The notes under the pieces are model-generated. The model had not been told where the DNA came from. It worked only from the letters and a program-made list of their open reading frames with translations, and did not search any database. DNA of 64,000 bases, from assembly GCF_013459645.1 (NCBI RefSeq), contig NZ_CP054861.1:4700001-4764000 (forward strand). Direction: 5' to 3'. Source of the stretch: Martelella sp. NC20. GTDB taxonomy: Bacteria; Pseudomonadota; Alphaproteobacteria; Rhizobiales; Rhizobiaceae. Positions within the stretch are counted from its first letter, which is position 1. Each line of letters begins with the position of its first letter. This document shows, one piece after another, positions 1 to 8,262 of this stretch. Made by a program: the position numbers and the translations under genes.

Positions 1-1
1 C

Positions 2-766
2 GACACCGAGCTCGGCACCCTCACCTCGGTCATGGTCCCGGAATTTTATGTTTATGCCAATGGCGACGACAGCGAGTTCAAGCTCGACAATCTCTACGTC
101 GACCTCGGCGACACCGTTTCCGTTCGCGTCGGCTACTTCAAATCCTACTGGAATGACGACCTTTGGGGTGAACTCGACAATATCGACAACACCACCCGCT
201 ATAATTCCGTGCGGCTTGCCTACAACGCCGATAATTTTGTGCTCGGCGTCCAGGCCGACGTGCTGCCGACAGCCATCACCGGCACCGCCACGCCGAAAAT
301 GGCGGTATCGGGCCGAATCGGCTACCAGCCTTCGGACAGCCATTACGCCAGATTCGATTTCGCCTACGACACCCAGACGGAGAACTATGCCCTGCGCCCC
401 TGGATGGGCTTTGGCATCGGTCCGGGCACATTCGAAATCGCCGGGCTTTATGAAAGCGGTTTCATTTCATTCGCGCCGGATTTCACCGCCGACAACTGGA
501 ACGATTCGCCGATCGCCGGCACCTATATGAAATATGCGGTGGCTGCGAACTACTATTTCAACGTCACGGAAAGCCTCATCCTGGCGCCGCAGACGCAATA
601 CAATGTCGCCAGCAACGACAAGACCTTCTGGGAAGCGGGCGCCACGGCGGACTGGTCGGTGGTCGACAATTTCCACGTCCGCGCCAACCTCAACTACGCC
701 TTCCTCGACGACGACTGGAACCAGCAGAACTGGTTCGGCTGGTTGCGTCTCGAACGCGATTTCTGA
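2..766 (+). CDS. Outer-membrane porin, C-terminal part (gene begins before the window)
   Basis: The reading frame is open from base 2 and ends at TGA 764-766, so only the last 254 residues or so are here. The sequence alternates short aromatic- and glycine-rich strands with Asp/Asn-rich turns and finishes ...WLRLERDF, with the terminal phenylalanine typical of BAM-assembled beta barrels. Composition and order resemble the alphaproteobacterial porin family (Omp2b/RopA type), which forms general diffusion channels in the outer membrane. The signal peptide and eyelet loop would lie upstream. The next gene is more than 400 bases away, so it probably ends its own transcript. Porin family assignment is fairly sure; substrate preference cannot be read. 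Confidence 0.85.
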   Translation, partial: DTELGTLTSVMVPEFYVYANGDDSEFKLDNLYVDLGDTVSVRVGYFKSYWNDDLWGELDNIDNTTRYNSVRLAYNADNFVLGVQADVLPTAITGTATPKMAVSGRIGYQPSDSHYARFDFAYDTQTENYALRPWMGFGIGPGTFEIAGLYESGFISFAPDFTADNWNDSPIAGTYMKYAVAANYYFNVTESLILAPQTQYNVASNDKTFWEAGATADWSVVDNFHVRANLNYAFLDDDWNQQNWFGWLRLERDF

Positions 767-967
767 TTGCAGCCGCAAGCATGAAAGACAGGAGCCGTAG
801 CAGCCTGCCGCGGCTTTTGTCATGCAAACGGGTGCATCATTGGCGGCGATCTGGCCAAGCACGTCCTTCAGGTTCATGCCGTCGACGCAGCCGGCCGCGT
901 CGCCACGACCCGGGCACTCTGCCGGGATGATTTTCTGGCATTTGCCGAAACCGGCCCTCCACTTAGA

Positions 968-1013
968 GCGTCGGGCGAAAAAAGTGGAAACCGGTTTTTC
1001 GTTAACCCGACGC
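968..1013. repeat. Rhizobial-type intergenic repeat, first inverted repeat
   Basis: GCGTCGGG (968-975) pairs with CCCGACGC (1006-1013), and GAAAAA/TTTTTC pair inside it around a GTGGAAACCGG core. Sequences with a core resembling AAAGTGGAAACCGGTTTT recur in intergenic regions of many Rhizobiales genomes (from memory, not searched). Probably a dispersed non-coding repeat. Confidence 0.55.
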
Positions 1014-1028
1014 GTTAAAATAAAGAAT

Positions 1029-1070
1029 CTGGAGCATCGGGCGATGCCAACTGATCGCCCTATGCTCCAG
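1029..1070. repeat. Long imperfect hairpin adjoining the rhizobial-type repeat
   Basis: CTGGAGCAT (1029-1037) pairs perfectly with ATGCTCCAG (1062-1070). After one C/T mismatch GGGCGAT pairs with ATCGCCC, leaving an 8-nt loop. No T-run follows, so it is not a standard terminator; it looks like the second half of the repeat unit that starts near 968. Confidence 0.6.
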
Positions 1071-1207
1071 TCGAAACCTTTCGCCAAGGCTGTGCCGCAT
1101 GGGCTTCTTCGCGTCGAAGGCCGGCTTAGACAAACAGAACTGCTTCCATTTCAGCCTGAAAGGCCTAATACTGGGGCAACGCGCAAATCGCATTCAAAGG
1201 CCGTTCA

Positions 1208-1858
1208 ATGGCATCCTCCGTCTATATTTTCGACGCCTACGGCACGCTCTTCGACGTCCATTCGGCAGCCCGCAGGCATCAGGATCGCGCCGGCGGACAA
1301 TACAAGCTGCTGTCCAATATCTGGCGGGCGAAGCAGCTCGAATATTCGTGGGTGCTGACGCTGACCGGCTCCTATGAGGATTTCTGGACGCTGACCGAGC
1401 GCGCGCTCGACTTCGCGATGCATTCCGTCGGCCTTATCGACAAGACGCTTCGCGCCGACCTGCTCGCCGCCTACTGGACGCTCGACTGCTACCACGAGGT
1501 GCCGGCTGTGCTCGCAGGGCTCAAGGCGCGCAATGTGAAGGTCGCCATCCTCTCCAACGGCAGCAGCGAAATGCTGGATGCGGCGGTCACCAACGCCAAG
1601 ATCGGCAACCTGCTGGACGATGTGTTTTCCGTCGAAACCCTCCGCCTCTACAAGCCCGCCCCTCAGGTCTACGAGCTGGTGACCAGAACCTATCAGGTCG
1701 AGCCGAAGGCGATCTCGTTCCAGTCCTCCAACCGCTGGGATATCGCGGGCGCGGCCAATTTCGGTTTCCGCACGGTATGGATCAACCGCCACAAGACCCC
1801 GAACGAATATGAGGGGATGGGGCCGAGCCTGATCCTGCCGACGCTGGAGGGGCTTTGA
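1208..1858 (+). CDS. Haloacid dehalogenase, type II (HAD superfamily)
   Basis: A 216-residue protein of the L-2-haloacid dehalogenase group, which hydrolyses 2-haloacids through an aspartyl-ester intermediate in the cytoplasm. HAD motif I is FDAYGTLFD at residues 8-16, with the nucleophile as its first Asp. Motif II is ILSNGSS near 115, the motif III lysine is in LYKPAPQVYEL near 145, and SSNRWDIAGA near 175 matches the SSNxWD motif of this subfamily. Length is normal (220-230). The trans-aconitate methyltransferase starts three bases after its stop, so the two are co-transcribed. Real substrates of such proteins are often unknown; glycolate-type or other small phosphate esters are possible. 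Confidence 0.85.
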   Translation: MASSVYIFDAYGTLFDVHSAARRHQDRAGGQYKLLSNIWRAKQLEYSWVLTLTGSYEDFWTLTERALDFAMHSVGLIDKTLRADLLAAYWTLDCYHEVPAVLAGLKARNVKVAILSNGSSEMLDAAVTNAKIGNLLDDVFSVETLRLYKPAPQVYELVTRTYQVEPKAISFQSSNRWDIAGAANFGFRTVWINRHKTPNEYEGMGPSLILPTLEGL

Positions 1859-1861
1859 GCA

Positions 1862-2626
1862 GTGGATTGGTCGGCCGCGCAATATCTGAAATTCGAAGGC
1901 GAGCGCAGCCGCCCTGCCCGCGACCTGATCAACGCGCTTCCCGATATCGCCCCGCGCAGGATCTACGATCTCGGCTGCGGACCGGGCAATTCCACCGAGC
2001 TCTTGAAGGCGCGGTTCCCGGACGCCGAACTCACCGGCATCGAGCTTGACGACGACATGCTGGAGAAAGCGCGTGCGCGGATGCCGGATACGGCATTCGA
2101 GAAGGCCGACCTCGTCCACTGGAACCCGTCAACCAGGCCGGACCTGCTGTTCTCCAACGCCGTTTTCCAGTGGGTGCCGAACCATATCGCGGTGCTGCAG
2201 CGGCTTGCGGCGAGCCTCGCGCCGGGCGGTGCGCTCGCGCTCCAGATGCCCGACAATCTATCCGAACCCAGCCATGTCGCGATGGTGGAGACGGCCAGGG
2301 AAGGACCGTGGGCGGACGCCTTCGACGACAGCACCAGCCATCGTAGGAAGCTGCCGGCTCCATCGGTTTATTACGAGGCGTTGCGGCGGCATTGCGCCAA
2401 GGTGGATATCTTTCACATCATCTATCATCATCCCCTTCCCAATGCCGAAGCGATCGTCGAATGGGTCAAGGGCACCGGCCTGCGCCCCTATCTCGAGCGC
2501 ATCCCGGCGCATGATCGGCCGTCCTTTGTGGCCGCCTATGCCAAGCGGATCGCGCGCAACTACCCGGTCACGGAAACCGGAGAAGTTCTGCTGCGCTTCC
2601 AGCGCCTGTTTATCGTGGCGTGTTGA
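1862..2626 (+). CDS. tam: Trans-aconitate 2-methyltransferase
   Basis: A 254-residue SAM-dependent methyltransferase that would methylate trans-aconitate, a spontaneous by-product and inhibitor of the TCA cycle. The SAM-binding motif I is YDLGCGPGNS at residues 35-44; the acidic end of beta-2 is GIELDDDML, and LLFSNAVFQWVPNH is typical of Tam. The C-terminal RLFIVAC resembles the RYPRLFxVA ending of family members, and length matches E. coli Tam (252). The start is GTG at 1862, three bases after the HAD stop, so translation is probably coupled. A hairpin with a T-rich tail follows at 2631-2654. Confidence 0.87.
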   Translation: MDWSAAQYLKFEGERSRPARDLINALPDIAPRRIYDLGCGPGNSTELLKARFPDAELTGIELDDDMLEKARARMPDTAFEKADLVHWNPSTRPDLLFSNAVFQWVPNHIAVLQRLAASLAPGGALALQMPDNLSEPSHVAMVETAREGPWADAFDDSTSHRRKLPAPSVYYEALRRHCAKVDIFHIIYHHPLPNAEAIVEWVKGTGLRPYLERIPAHDRPSFVAAYAKRIARNYPVTETGEVLLRFQRLFIVAC

Positions 2627-2630
2627 CGGG

Positions 2631-2654
2631 ACCGGGCGGAAACCCGGTTTCTTC
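2631..2654 (+). terminator. Rho-independent terminator after tam
   Basis: ACCGGG and CCCGGT form a 6-bp stem around CGGAAA, followed by TTCTTCTT. It begins five bases after the tam stop. Confidence 0.7.
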
Positions 2655-2662
2655 TTCAAATA

Positions 2663-2695
2663 AAAAAGGCGTCGGGAGATATCCATCCCGACGCC
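2663..2695 (-). terminator. Rho-independent terminator after ohr
   Basis: On the minus strand GGCGTCGGGA pairs with TCCCGACGCC (10 bp) around an 8-nt loop and is followed by six T. It lies just past the ohr stop and back-to-back with the tam terminator. Confidence 0.85.
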
Positions 2696-2714
2696 CCGCT
2701 TCCGACAGTCCGGC

Positions 2715-3143
2715 TTATTCCGAAACAGAAACCGGCACTTCGTAGTTGACCCGCAGTGCATGGCTGTAGGGGCAGACGATGTGGGCCGTCTTCACCAGAT
2801 CTTCGGCGGTCTCGCGATCGAGGCCGGGAATGGCGACCGAAAGCGACACCTCGATGCCGAAGCCCTCGCCATCATCGCGCGGACCAACGCCGACCGTTGC
2901 AGTCACCCGCGTTTCAGCCGGCAGCTTGACTTTTTTCTTGCCGGCGACATTGAACAGCGCCGAGGTGAAGCAGGCAGAATAGCCAGCCGCGAACAGTTGC
3001 TCGGGATTGGTGCCTTCGCCGCCGGGGCCGCCCATTTCCTTCGGCAGGGCGAGCTTGACCTCAAGCGCGCCATCCTCGCTGCGGGCAGTGCCTTCGCGAC
3101 CGCCGGTGGAGGTGGCCCTGGTGGTGTAAAGTGTCTTGATCAT
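2715..3143 (-). CDS. ohr: Organic hydroperoxide resistance protein Ohr (OsmC superfamily)
   Basis: A 142-residue thiol peroxidase that reduces organic hydroperoxides. The reactive cysteines are visible: Cys58 in AAGYSACF and Cys124 in VCPYSHA. The catalytic arginine of the GREG segment is Arg16, and Glu48 in TNPEQLFAAGY matches the conserved glutamate. Length and motif spacing match Ohr rather than OsmC. It diverges from the ohrR regulator. On the minus strand a promoter TTGCGA / 17 bases / TATACA can be read at 3267-3239, and its spacer contains the palindromic OhrR-type operator, so repression by reduced OhrR and induction by organic peroxide are expected. It ends in a strong terminator. 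Confidence 0.95.
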   Translation of the reverse strand: MIKTLYTTRATSTGGREGTARSEDGALEVKLALPKEMGGPGGEGTNPEQLFAAGYSACFTSALFNVAGKKKVKLPAETRVTATVGVGPRDDGEGFGIEVSLSVAIPGLDRETAEDLVKTAHIVCPYSHALRVNYEVPVSVSE

Positions 3144-3238
3144 CTTCGTTCTCCTTCGCGCCGGTAGCGCATCTGTTCGAACCTGTTGACACGACGCGCG
3201 AGCGACGGGTTCGGTTCCCCGCTCAGCGCATGATTATT

Positions 3239-3279
3239 TGTATAGCTCACAATTAAATTGTTCGCAATATAATTTTACA
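3239..3279. promoter_or_regulatory. OhrR operator overlapping the ohr promoter
   Basis: ACAATTAAATTGT at 3249-3261 is a 13-bp palindrome with one central base, followed by a weaker second copy, GCAATATAATTTTAC, at 3264-3278. This matches the arrangement of known OhrR boxes (paired ACAATTxAATTGT repeats). The palindrome sits inside the 17-base spacer between a minus-strand -35 (TTGCGA, 3267-3262) and -10 (TATACA, 3244-3239), so binding would block ohr transcription. The AT-rich stretch contrasts sharply with the GC-rich surroundings. Confidence 0.8.
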
Positions 3280-3308
3280 AACTCTGTCTCGCATATTATA
3301 GTGGGCGC

Positions 3309-3770
3309 ATGAAACACCACGAAAATGACGGCCCAGAACCGCTTCTGAACCTCGACAACCAGCTCTGTTTCGCTGTCTATGCGACCGAGCACGCCTTTCA
3401 GCGCGCCTACAAGCCGCTGCTTGCGGAGCTCGGCCTGACCTATCCGCAATATCTGGCGATGATGGTGCTGTGGGAGGGCAAGCCGCTGACCGTCAACGCG
3501 CTGGGGCGACGGCTGGGGCTCGATTCCGGAACGCTGTCACCGCTGCTGAAAAGGCTTGAGGCCGCGGGCTACATCAGGCGCCAGCGCGGTCGCGAGGATG
3601 AACGGCGGGTGGATCTGGCCCTGACCGACAAGGGCAATGCCGCGCGGGAAAAGGCCCGCAACGTCGCGGCCGCGATCGCGGTCAGGACCGGATGCAGTCT
3701 CGAACAGGCGCAGATGCTGCTCGGTGAGTTGAACGCATTGCGCAAGCGGCTGCTGGCGCCAGCCGATTAA
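3309..3770 (+). CDS. ohrR: MarR-family organic peroxide sensor and repressor OhrR
   Basis: A 153-residue winged-helix repressor. Cys20 in NQLCFAVYA is the peroxide-sensing cysteine and Cys129 (RTGCSLEQ) fits the resolving cysteine of two-Cys OhrR proteins. The sensing region keeps Tyr24 and Tyr34, used by the family to activate Cys. The recognition helix is in LGLDSGTLSPLLKRLEAAGYI and the wing is RQRGREDERRVDLALT. It is divergent from ohr with the operator between them, so it should repress ohr and probably itself. Oxidation of Cys20 by organic hydroperoxide would release DNA. Confidence 0.94.
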   Translation: MKHHENDGPEPLLNLDNQLCFAVYATEHAFQRAYKPLLAELGLTYPQYLAMMVLWEGKPLTVNALGRRLGLDSGTLSPLLKRLEAAGYIRRQRGREDERRVDLALTDKGNAAREKARNVAAAIAVRTGCSLEQAQMLLGELNALRKRLLAPAD

Positions 3771-3772
3771 AC

Positions 3773-4771
3773 TCAGTTCGGCAGAACCGCCCGAACCGCG
3801 CCGACATCGGTACCGTTCCAGTTCGCAAGCGTCGTGGCGGCCATGTCCGAAAGTCTTGCCGCGACTGCATCGTCACCGATGAAGCGCGCAAGCACCGCAG
3901 CCACCATCGCTTCGGCCGCGCGGGTCGTCCCGTCCTCGCATTTGAGCGCGATGCCGAGGCCTTTTTCGGGCAGCACGGCGCAGAACACGCCTTCCGCGCC
4001 GGTCTTGGCGAATATCCGTCCCGGCGCCAGCGACATCAACTCGGTGCAGGCCCGCCTGGTGCCGGCGACGTACCAGGGTTCGGCCATGCAGGCGGACAGA
4101 ATGCGGTTTGCGGCCCTGGCCCGCGAGGGGGATAGCCCCTCCCCGGTCCAGAGCTTCGCAAAGCCCTGCGCCAGCGCCTTCAGCGGAACCGCATAGGTCG
4201 GGATGTTGCAGCCATCAATGCCGCAGAGATCGCGGCCGACCGGCGCGCCGGTGACATCCGCCATCGCCGCCCGGATCTCGGCCTGCAGCGGATGATCGTA
4301 ACCGGAATAGCCCTTCGTATCGATGCCCTGATGCACGCAGGCACAGATGAAGCCGGAATGCTTGCCCGAGCAATTGTTGCAGAGCGCGTCCGGCTTGTCG
4401 CGGGTGCGGGCCTGATGGATCAGAACCTTCTGCTGGAACGACCAGTGCGCGCCGCATTCGAGATCGTCGACGCAGCGCCCGGCCCTTGCCAGCATCTCGC
4501 GCGCCAGCTCGGCATGGGCATCCTCACCGGAATGGGACGAGGCCGAGAACGCGATTTCCCTGTTGCCGAACCCGAAGGCATCCGCCGCGCCGCTTTCGAC
4601 GAAGGGCAGCGCCTGGATCGCCTTGCAGGCCGAGCGGGGAAACACCGCCGCCTCGATATCGCCCGCGGCATAGGCGACCGTTCCGGCGCCATCGACAACG
4701 GCGATCATGCCGCGATGGCGGCTTTCGACGACATCGCCGCGGGTGACTTCCACCAGAACCGGATTCGCCAT
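3773..4771 (-). CDS. L-asparaginase of the asparaginase II / R. etli AnsA type
   Basis: A 332-residue protein of the asparaginase_II family, which hydrolyses asparagine to aspartate and ammonia and is unrelated to classical E. coli asparaginases. RSACK at residues 46-50 gives the Ser47/Lys50 pair equivalent to the Ser48/Lys51 catalytic dyad of R. etli AnsA. NNCSGKHSGF supplies the Cys-x-x-Lys of the metal site and DLCGIDGCNIP the later cysteine (family residues recalled, not aligned). I chose the ATG at 4771 because GGGGGAGAAAG immediately precedes it; a start five codons earlier would overlap the quinone reductase. That gene ends 11 bases upstream, suggesting one transcript. Confidence 0.87.
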   Translation of the reverse strand: MANPVLVEVTRGDVVESRHRGMIAVVDGAGTVAYAAGDIEAAVFPRSACKAIQALPFVESGAADAFGFGNREIAFSASSHSGEDAHAELAREMLARAGRCVDDLECGAHWSFQQKVLIHQARTRDKPDALCNNCSGKHSGFICACVHQGIDTKGYSGYDHPLQAEIRAAMADVTGAPVGRDLCGIDGCNIPTYAVPLKALAQGFAKLWTGEGLSPSRARAANRILSACMAEPWYVAGTRRACTELMSLAPGRIFAKTGAEGVFCAVLPEKGLGIALKCEDGTTRAAEAMVAAVLARFIGDDAVAARLSDMAATTLANWNGTDVGAVRAVLPN

Positions 4772-4782
4772 CTTTCTCCCCC

Positions 4783-5781
4783 TCAATCGAAAGTCAGAAT
4801 GATCTTGCCGATATGATCGCCCGCCTCCATACGGCGATGAGCTTCAACCACGTCGTCGAAGGGAAATACCCGATCGATGACCGGCTTGACGCGCCCTGCC
4901 GCAAGCAGCGGCCAGACTTTTTCAAGCAATTCGTCCCGGATCTCGCGCTTTTCGACGTCGGTGCGCGGGCGCATGGTCGATCCCGTGACCTTGAGACGCT
5001 TGAGCATGATCGGCATCAGATTGGCGTTTTCCACCTTGGGACCGCCTAGAAAGGCGATGATCGAAAGGCAGCCATCCTTGGCGAGCGCTGAAAGATTGCG
5101 CTGGAAATAGGCGCCGCCGATCATGTCGAGAATGATATCGACGCCGCTGGTCTTCTCCTTGATGACCTCGGAGAAATCCTGCTCGCGGTAATTGATCGCG
5201 ACATCCGCGCCGAGCCGCTCCGCAGCCGCGCATTTGTCCGCCGATCCCGCGGTCGTGAATATCGTCGCCGCCCCGAAGGCTCGCGCCAATTGGATCGCCG
5301 TCGTGCCGATCCCGCTGGTGCCGCCATGAATCAGCACGCTTTTACCTTTTTCAAGTCCGGCCATCATGAACAGATTGGCCCAGACGGTGAAGAAGGTCTC
5401 GGGAAGGCCTGCGGCGCTGACCTCGTCCATGCCGTCCGGCACCGGCAGCACCTGGCCTTCCGGCAGCACGCAGAATTCGGCATAGCCGCCGCCATTGGCA
5501 AGCCCGCAGACCCGGTCGCCGGGCGCAAACCCGGTCACGCCCTCGCCGAGTGCCGCCACCGTTCCCGCAACTTCGAGACCCAGAATGGCGCTCGCGCCGG
5601 GCGGCGGGGGATAATTGCCCTGCCGCTGGGCCACATCCGGGCGATTGACGCCCGCAGCCGTAACCTTGACCAGCACTTCGCCGGGTCCCGGCATCGGACG
5701 CGGGCCGGTTGCAATCAACATCACATCCGGTTCGCCGAAACCACTGAGCGCGACATGGCGCATGTTACCATTCAAAGCCAT
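4783..5781 (-). CDS. NAD(P)H:quinone oxidoreductase, PIG3 family
   Basis: A 332-residue zinc-free medium-chain reductase. It has the N-terminal GroES-like fold with [19 protein letters not shown], typical of the PIG3/TIGR02824 quinone oxidoreductases, and a Rossmann motif [15 protein letters not shown] near 150. The zinc-binding cysteines of alcohol dehydrogenases are absent. The likely role is NADPH-dependent one- or two-electron reduction of quinones or reactive carbonyls in the cytosol. It starts 9 bases after the hdeD-like gene and is followed 11 bases later by the asparaginase, so the three form a minus-strand operon. A start six codons later is possible. Confidence 0.87.
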   Translation of the reverse strand: MALNGNMRHVALSGFGEPDVMLIATGPRPMPGPGEVLVKVTAAGVNRPDVAQRQGNYPPPPGASAILGLEVAGTVAALGEGVTGFAPGDRVCGLANGGGYAEFCVLPEGQVLPVPDGMDEVSAAGLPETFFTVWANLFMMAGLEKGKSVLIHGGTSGIGTTAIQLARAFGAATIFTTAGSADKCAAAERLGADVAINYREQDFSEVIKEKTSGVDIILDMIGGAYFQRNLSALAKDGCLSIIAFLGGPKVENANLMPIMLKRLKVTGSTMRPRTDVEKREIRDELLEKVWPLLAAGRVKPVIDRVFPFDDVVEAHRRMEAGDHIGKIILTFD

Positions 5782-5790
5782 GTCAGCCGG

Positions 5791-6354
5791 TCACGCTTCC
5801 TTGCGCGGCTTCAGCGCCAGCGCGAACACCACCAGCGAGAAGCCGTAGACCAGGAAGTCGGCGGCCACGAACAGGCCGAGCAGCCACAGGCTGTTCTGCG
5901 GGAAATTGGAGGCGATCATCACGGCGGCAAGGATCAGCACCAGGCCCGAAAAGATCATCCAGCCCCAGCCCTTGACCGGCCGCATCGTCATGCCGAGATA
6001 GATGCGGAAACCGCCGGCGATCGCCAGCGAGATGCCGACCATGATGGTGAACACGCCGGAAGCCAGCACCGGGTTGCGCATCACGAAGATGCCCGCCACC
6101 ACGTAAAGCAGGCCGGAAATCAGCCAGAAGGCGACATGACCCGTGCGGCGATTGTAGAAAAGCTGCGACAGGTGAATGACGCCGCCAACGATCAGCATCG
6201 CCCCGAAGAACACGACCGAGGCCACGGTGGCGAGCACCAGATTGCCGAGCAGGATCAGGCTCATGACGATCAGCAGCACGCCAAGGGCCAGCACCCATCC
6301 CCAGCGCCCCTTCACCTTGTCGGTATTCAGTTCCTGCTGTTCAAGAATCGTCAT
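5791..6354 (-). CDS. HdeD-family (DUF308) inner-membrane protein
   Basis: A 187-residue integral membrane protein with six predicted helices in three hairpin pairs: WGWVLALGVLLIVMSLILL, VASVVFFGAMLIVGGVIHL, HVAFWLISGLLYVVAGIFV, then two more pairs, and a short basic tail. This is the repeated DUF308 architecture of HdeD, an acid-resistance membrane protein in E. coli. Function outside enterics is unproven. It heads the hdeD / quinone reductase / asparaginase run. The 350 bases upstream separate it from the divergent chloride channel gene and should hold both promoters, although I could not identify them. Confidence 0.82.
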   Translation of the reverse strand: MTILEQQELNTDKVKGRWGWVLALGVLLIVMSLILLGNLVLATVASVVFFGAMLIVGGVIHLSQLFYNRRTGHVAFWLISGLLYVVAGIFVMRNPVLASGVFTIMVGISLAIAGGFRIYLGMTMRPVKGWGWMIFSGLVLILAAVMIASNFPQNSLWLLGLFVAADFLVYGFSLVVFALALKPRKEA

Positions 6355-6707
6355 TGGACATCCCCTTCCAAAAGATAAGAATTTCAGCGACGATAGTGAG
6401 GAAGGAAATCATAAGCAACTGTTCTTCGTCCAGCGGCGACAGATTGGTCGCCCGACGGCCGCGCGACGAAGGCGGCGGGTCAATGCGTCACGATTTTCCG
6501 CGATCCGGCCGGCCTCTGAGCGAACCCGGATCACGCTTCGGACGCGCCGTAACATAAAGTGCGAATGATCAATTCTTTTTGCCGGAAAGAGCCTTGAAAT
6601 CCTTCAAGGCCAAGAGGATAACGGATCAGCTTCACCCCGTATCCTGATGTTCGAAACCGCCGGGCCGCGGATAGATAAAACACTGACATTGCCGCGAAAG
6701 CCGAGCC
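6355..6707. other. Divergent intergenic region, 353 bases, no recognised feature
   Basis: Lies between the minus-strand hdeD-like gene and the plus-strand clc gene. No coding frame with sensible composition. The one structure seen is a perfect 8-bp inverted repeat, GCCTTGAA / TTCAAGGC, at 6591-6610 with a 4-nt spacer, which could be an operator but has no recognised family. No clear -10/-35 pair. Confidence 0.4.
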
Positions 6708-8120
6708 ATGCGCCCCTATTACAAGAACGTCAAAATGGTCCGCCGCACCCGGGTGATGTGGGGATCGTGGCGGATCTGGCAGCCGCGGCTCGTGTTCTGG
6801 ATCGGCGCGGTGATGATCGGGGTGGTGAGCGTCGGCTTTGCGCGCGCCGCCGACCATGCTTTCGAGATGTTCGAGGCGCTGCGCCAATCGAGCGCCTGGT
6901 CGCCATTGCTGCCGCTGGTGCTCACCCCGCTCGGCTTCATGCTCTGTTCGTATCTTTCGACGCGGTGGTTTCCGAACACGCAGGGCTCCGGCATTCCGCA
7001 GGCGATCGCCGCGCGCCATCTCCACGATGTCGAAAGCCAGCACCGGCTGCTCAATCTCAGGGTCGCAACCGGCAAGGTGCTGATCACGGTCATCGGCCTG
7101 TTCTGCGGCGCCTCGATCGGCCGCGAGGGACCGACCGCGCAGGTCGGCGCCTCGATCATGATCCAGACCGCGCGCTGGGGAAAGATGATCCAGACCCGCG
7201 GCCTGATCGTCGCGGGCTCGGCGGCCGGCATTTCGGCGGCGTTCAATACCCCCCTCGCCGGCATCGTGTTTGCGATCGAGGAGATGAGCCGGGCCTATGA
7301 ATCGCGCGCCAACGGCCTGGTGGTCTCCGCCATCATCCTGTCGGGCCTCGCCGCGATCGGGCTTGCCGGCAATTATACCTATTTCGGCCATGCCTCCGCC
7401 ATCGCCGTCAAGCCCGAGGAATGGGTCGCCGTGTTTGTCTGCGGCATCGGCGGCGGCTTTCTCGGCGCATTGTTCTCGCTCTATTCGCTGAAGGCGGCGC
7501 GGCGGATCAAGCGCTGGGCGCAGGCCGCGCCGGTCAAGCGCATGGCATTGTTTGCCGGCGGCTGCGGCCTTGCCGTTGCCGTCATCGGCATCGCCTTCGG
7601 CGGCGCGACCTTCGGCACCGGTTACGAGCAGGCCAGAACCGTGATCGAGGGCGGTTCGATCAACCCGCTGTTCTTCATCGGCAAACTTGCCGCCACCTTC
7701 CTGTCTATGGCCTCGGGCATTCCGGGCGGCCTGTTCGCGCCGTCGCTTTCGGTCGGCGCCGCCTTAGGCTCCACGATCGCCGATGTGCTCGGCGTCAGCA
7801 TCGGGCTCGGCGCGATCCTCGGCATGGCCGGCTATTTCGCGGGCGTGGTGCAGTCGCCGATGACGGCGTTTGTGATCATTCTGGAAATGACCGACAATCA
7901 CGACGGCATCATCACGCTGATGGCGACCTCGATGCTGGGCTACATCGCCTCGCGCCTGATTTCGCGCGAACCGCTCTATCATGGCCTTTCGCGCGCCTAC
8001 CTCGCCGACAGCATCAAGTTCCAGCGCGCCCGCAACCGCGAGGTCAACGAGCACGACCGCGCCACGATCGATGAGATGCGCGAGGAAACCCGCCGCTACG
8101 ACGAAAAGGGCGGGCTCTGA
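6708..8120 (+). CDS. CLC-family chloride channel / proton antiporter
   Basis: A 470-residue polytopic membrane protein. The selectivity-filter motifs are present in order: GSGIPQA near residue 92, GREGPTAQVG near 138 with the gating glutamate, NTPLAGIVFAIEEM near 180, and GIPGGLFAPSLSVGAALG near 340. The IEEM segment keeps the intracellular proton glutamate of exchange-type CLCs, so chloride/proton exchange is more likely than a passive channel. There is no C-terminal CBS pair; the tail is a short, highly charged helix. It stands alone between a divergent membrane protein gene and cysH, about 140 bases upstream of the latter. Confidence 0.92.
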   Translation: MRPYYKNVKMVRRTRVMWGSWRIWQPRLVFWIGAVMIGVVSVGFARAADHAFEMFEALRQSSAWSPLLPLVLTPLGFMLCSYLSTRWFPNTQGSGIPQAIAARHLHDVESQHRLLNLRVATGKVLITVIGLFCGASIGREGPTAQVGASIMIQTARWGKMIQTRGLIVAGSAAGISAAFNTPLAGIVFAIEEMSRAYESRANGLVVSAIILSGLAAIGLAGNYTYFGHASAIAVKPEEWVAVFVCGIGGGFLGALFSLYSLKAARRIKRWAQAAPVKRMALFAGGCGLAVAVIGIAFGGATFGTGYEQARTVIEGGSINPLFFIGKLAATFLSMASGIPGGLFAPSLSVGAALGSTIADVLGVSIGLGAILGMAGYFAGVVQSPMTAFVIILEMTDNHDGIITLMATSMLGYIASRLISREPLYHGLSRAYLADSIKFQRARNREVNEHDRATIDEMREETRRYDEKGGL

Positions 8121-8262
8121 CAACGGAAAAGCGCCGGCGTTCTACGAAGCCCGGCTCACACGCGAAGCTTTTACCCATCCGGACCGCATTTCGGGAACCC
8201 GGTTCCTCGCCCGCCGCCATGATAGCCGTCACACTGCGCCAAATTTCGAAGAGGCGGACGTT

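Larger units (their letters stand above)
767..1207. other. Gene-free gap of about 440 bases with inverted repeats
   Basis: No convincing coding frame here. The first 190 bases after the porin hold nothing I recognise. From about 960 there are two adjacent inverted repeats (listed separately), then a short leader to the HAD gene at 1208. No clear sigma-70 promoter can be picked out. Confidence 0.5.

Noticed and set aside
6591..6610. 8-bp inverted repeat as a regulatory site
   Set aside because: Perfect but isolated, no known consensus and no clear promoter beside it; kept only as a note.
7981..8262. Extension of cysH back into the clc gene
   Set aside because: The extra residues overlap clc in another frame and do not resemble CysH; ATG 8263 gives the right length.
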